Part shown: positions 7,512 to 7,892 of the stretch, in pieces
Layout: the number at the start of each line of letters is the position of its first letter
Position numbering within the stretch: position 1 is the stretch's first letter
Source of the DNA: Flavobacteriales bacterium
Lineage (GTDB): Bacteria > Bacteroidota > Bacteroidia > Flavobacteriales > Flavobacteriaceae
NCBI GenBank assembly: GCA_027031025.1
Contig: JALVEJ010000254.1
Span: 1 to 7,892 of the forward strand
DNA: 7,892 nt
Reading direction: 5' to 3'
Program-made: the position numbers and the translations under genes
Notes under the pieces: generated by a model
Database searches by the model: none
Told to the model about the DNA's origin: nothing
The model's input: only the letters and a program-made list of their open reading frames with translations

Positions 7512-7635
7512 ATTAGTCCAATAAATCGTTTCTTTTTTCCTGTATCTTCGTTAAAAATACTCGTTATAGCTACGGCTATAACTGCGTTTTTTGCCTTAAT
7601 ACAGAAAAAAATATTCCAATTTATTTTGGACTAAT
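7512..7635. repeat. 124-bp fold-back (MITE-like) element
   Basis: The ends ATTAGTCC (7512-7519) and GGACTAAT (7628-7635) are exact reverse complements. Homology continues inward: AATAAAT near 7520-7526 pairs with ATTTATT near 7619-7625, and CTGTAT (7540-7545) pairs with ATACAG (7600-7605). The centre is a perfect hairpin, GTTATAGC (7563-7570), loop TACG, GCTATAAC (7575-7582). The whole segment can thus fold into one long, imperfect hairpin. No coding capacity and no convincing target-site duplication are seen. It resembles a miniature inverted-repeat element or another dispersed intergenic hairpin; mobility is inferred from architecture only. Confidence 0.72.
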
Positions 7636-7675
7636 CAGGACAAACGCACTATAAAAAAATTAAAATATTTCTTTT

Positions 7676-7747
7676 AGCCCCATAGGGGCGTCCTGTTTGT
7701 AGAACATAATACCATTACAATTCGATAAAGCCACATAGGGGTGACCT
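7676..7747 (+). repeat. Left half of hairpin array: two direct hairpin units
   Basis: Hairpin H1 is GCCCC-ATA-GGGGC (7677-7689), followed by CTGTTTGTAG (7693-7702) and an A/T-rich spacer. The second copy H2, GCCAC-ATA-GGGGT (7730-7742), is followed by GACCT. H1 and H2 are direct repeats with centres 53 bp apart (7683, 7736). H2 carries an A:G mismatch and a G:T pair, so its stem is partly decayed. The sequence is non-coding, and the block is repeated in reverse orientation at 7775-7845. Confidence 0.82.
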
Positions 7748-7774
7748 AATAAAATTATCAATAGTACATGTTAC

Positions 7775-7845
7775 AGGTCGCTCCTACGGAGCTATTTGTT
7801 TTCATTAATTTATTTTGCTACAAACAGTATAGCTCCTACGGAGCT
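7775..7845 (-). repeat. Right half of hairpin array: inverted copy of the double-hairpin unit
   Basis: Read on the minus strand this block has the same order as 7676-7747: hairpin H4 (AGCTCC-TAC-GGAGCT, 7831-7845), the same 10-mer CTGTTTGTAG (7818-7827 as CTACAAACAG), an A/T-rich spacer, hairpin H3 (GCTCC-TAC-GGAGC, 7780-7792), then GACCT (7775-7779 as AGGTC). H3 and H4 centres are 52 bp apart (7786, 7838). Both stems are perfect. Relative to H1, the third stem pair is T:A instead of C:G, a paired change that preserves the structure. Confidence 0.82.
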
Positions 7846-7892
7846 GATATTAAGGGGTTTGTAAATAATTTTACATGGTTGCATTAATATTT

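Larger units (their letters stand above)
7261..7892. other. 632-bp gene-poor, repeat-rich intergenic tail
   Basis: No frame here has a recognisable product. From left to right it holds short GAGGAATT-type direct repeats (7273-7282 and 7369-7378 share ten bases), one 39-codon ORF of doubtful status, an intrinsic terminator, a fold-back element and an inverted pair of double-hairpin repeats. In 7467-7511, 7636-7675 and 7846-7892 I see nothing beyond A/T-rich sequence. No tRNA, rRNA or riboswitch is evident. The next gene must begin beyond 7892. Confidence 0.8.

Noticed and set aside
7560..7620. Central hairpin of the fold-back element as a stand-alone terminator
   Set aside because: The stem is followed by TGCG before the T-run, and the symmetry extends about 50 nt further on both sides, so the larger element explains it better.
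7676..7845. Regularly spaced palindromes suggesting a CRISPR array
   Set aside because: There are only four units, they are diverged, and their orientation flips in the middle. The spacers themselves share sequence (CTGTTTGTAG, GACCT), unlike unique CRISPR spacers, and no cas genes are present.
1..7892. A novel defence, secretion or biosynthetic system
   Set aside because: Every long ORF belongs to a familiar housekeeping family with intact motifs. No toxin-antitoxin pair, nuclease, reverse transcriptase or modification enzyme was seen; the only unexplained material is the non-coding repeats.

Overview
The window looks like chromosomal DNA of a low-GC member of the Bacteroidota, most likely class Flavobacteriia (inference). 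Three things point there. Starts are preceded by A/T-rich sequence with no Shine-Dalgarno motif. An exact TAnnTTTG (-7) promoter element stands before the last gene. The encoded proteins resemble flavobacterial forms, notably the small membrane-anchored TPR protein.

Layout: positions 1-6220 are a tightly packed + strand block, almost certainly one transcription unit. It holds the C-terminal end of an M28-family metallopeptidase (1-185), a phospho-sugar mutase of the PgcA/PGM2 type (209-1924), an MsbA-like ABC half-exporter (1926-3758) and the replication-restart helicase PriA (3755-6220). The gaps are 23 nt, 1 nt and a 4-nt overlap. PriA appears to start at a TTG that shares TTGA with the exporter's stop codon, so its translation is probably coupled to the exporter's. 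A 272-bp spacer (6221-6492) follows, holding short degenerate repeats, a possible decayed HTH-coding scrap, an inverted repeat and a clear Bacteroidota-type promoter. That promoter drives a single-pass TPR protein (6493-7260).

The last 632 bp (7261-7892) carry no convincing gene but are rich in structure. There is a rho-independent terminator (7438-7466), a 124-bp fold-back element with matching ends (7512-7635) and a four-hairpin array (7676-7845). The array is two ~72-bp units in opposite orientation, with hairpin centres 50-53 bp apart and paired substitutions that keep the stems.

The genes are housekeeping: sugar-phosphate interconversion, envelope lipid or glycolipid export, replication restart, and an inner-membrane TPR scaffold. 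No new defence, secretion or biosynthetic system is visible. The least explained material is the repeat-rich tail, which looks like a landing zone for small non-autonomous repeats.
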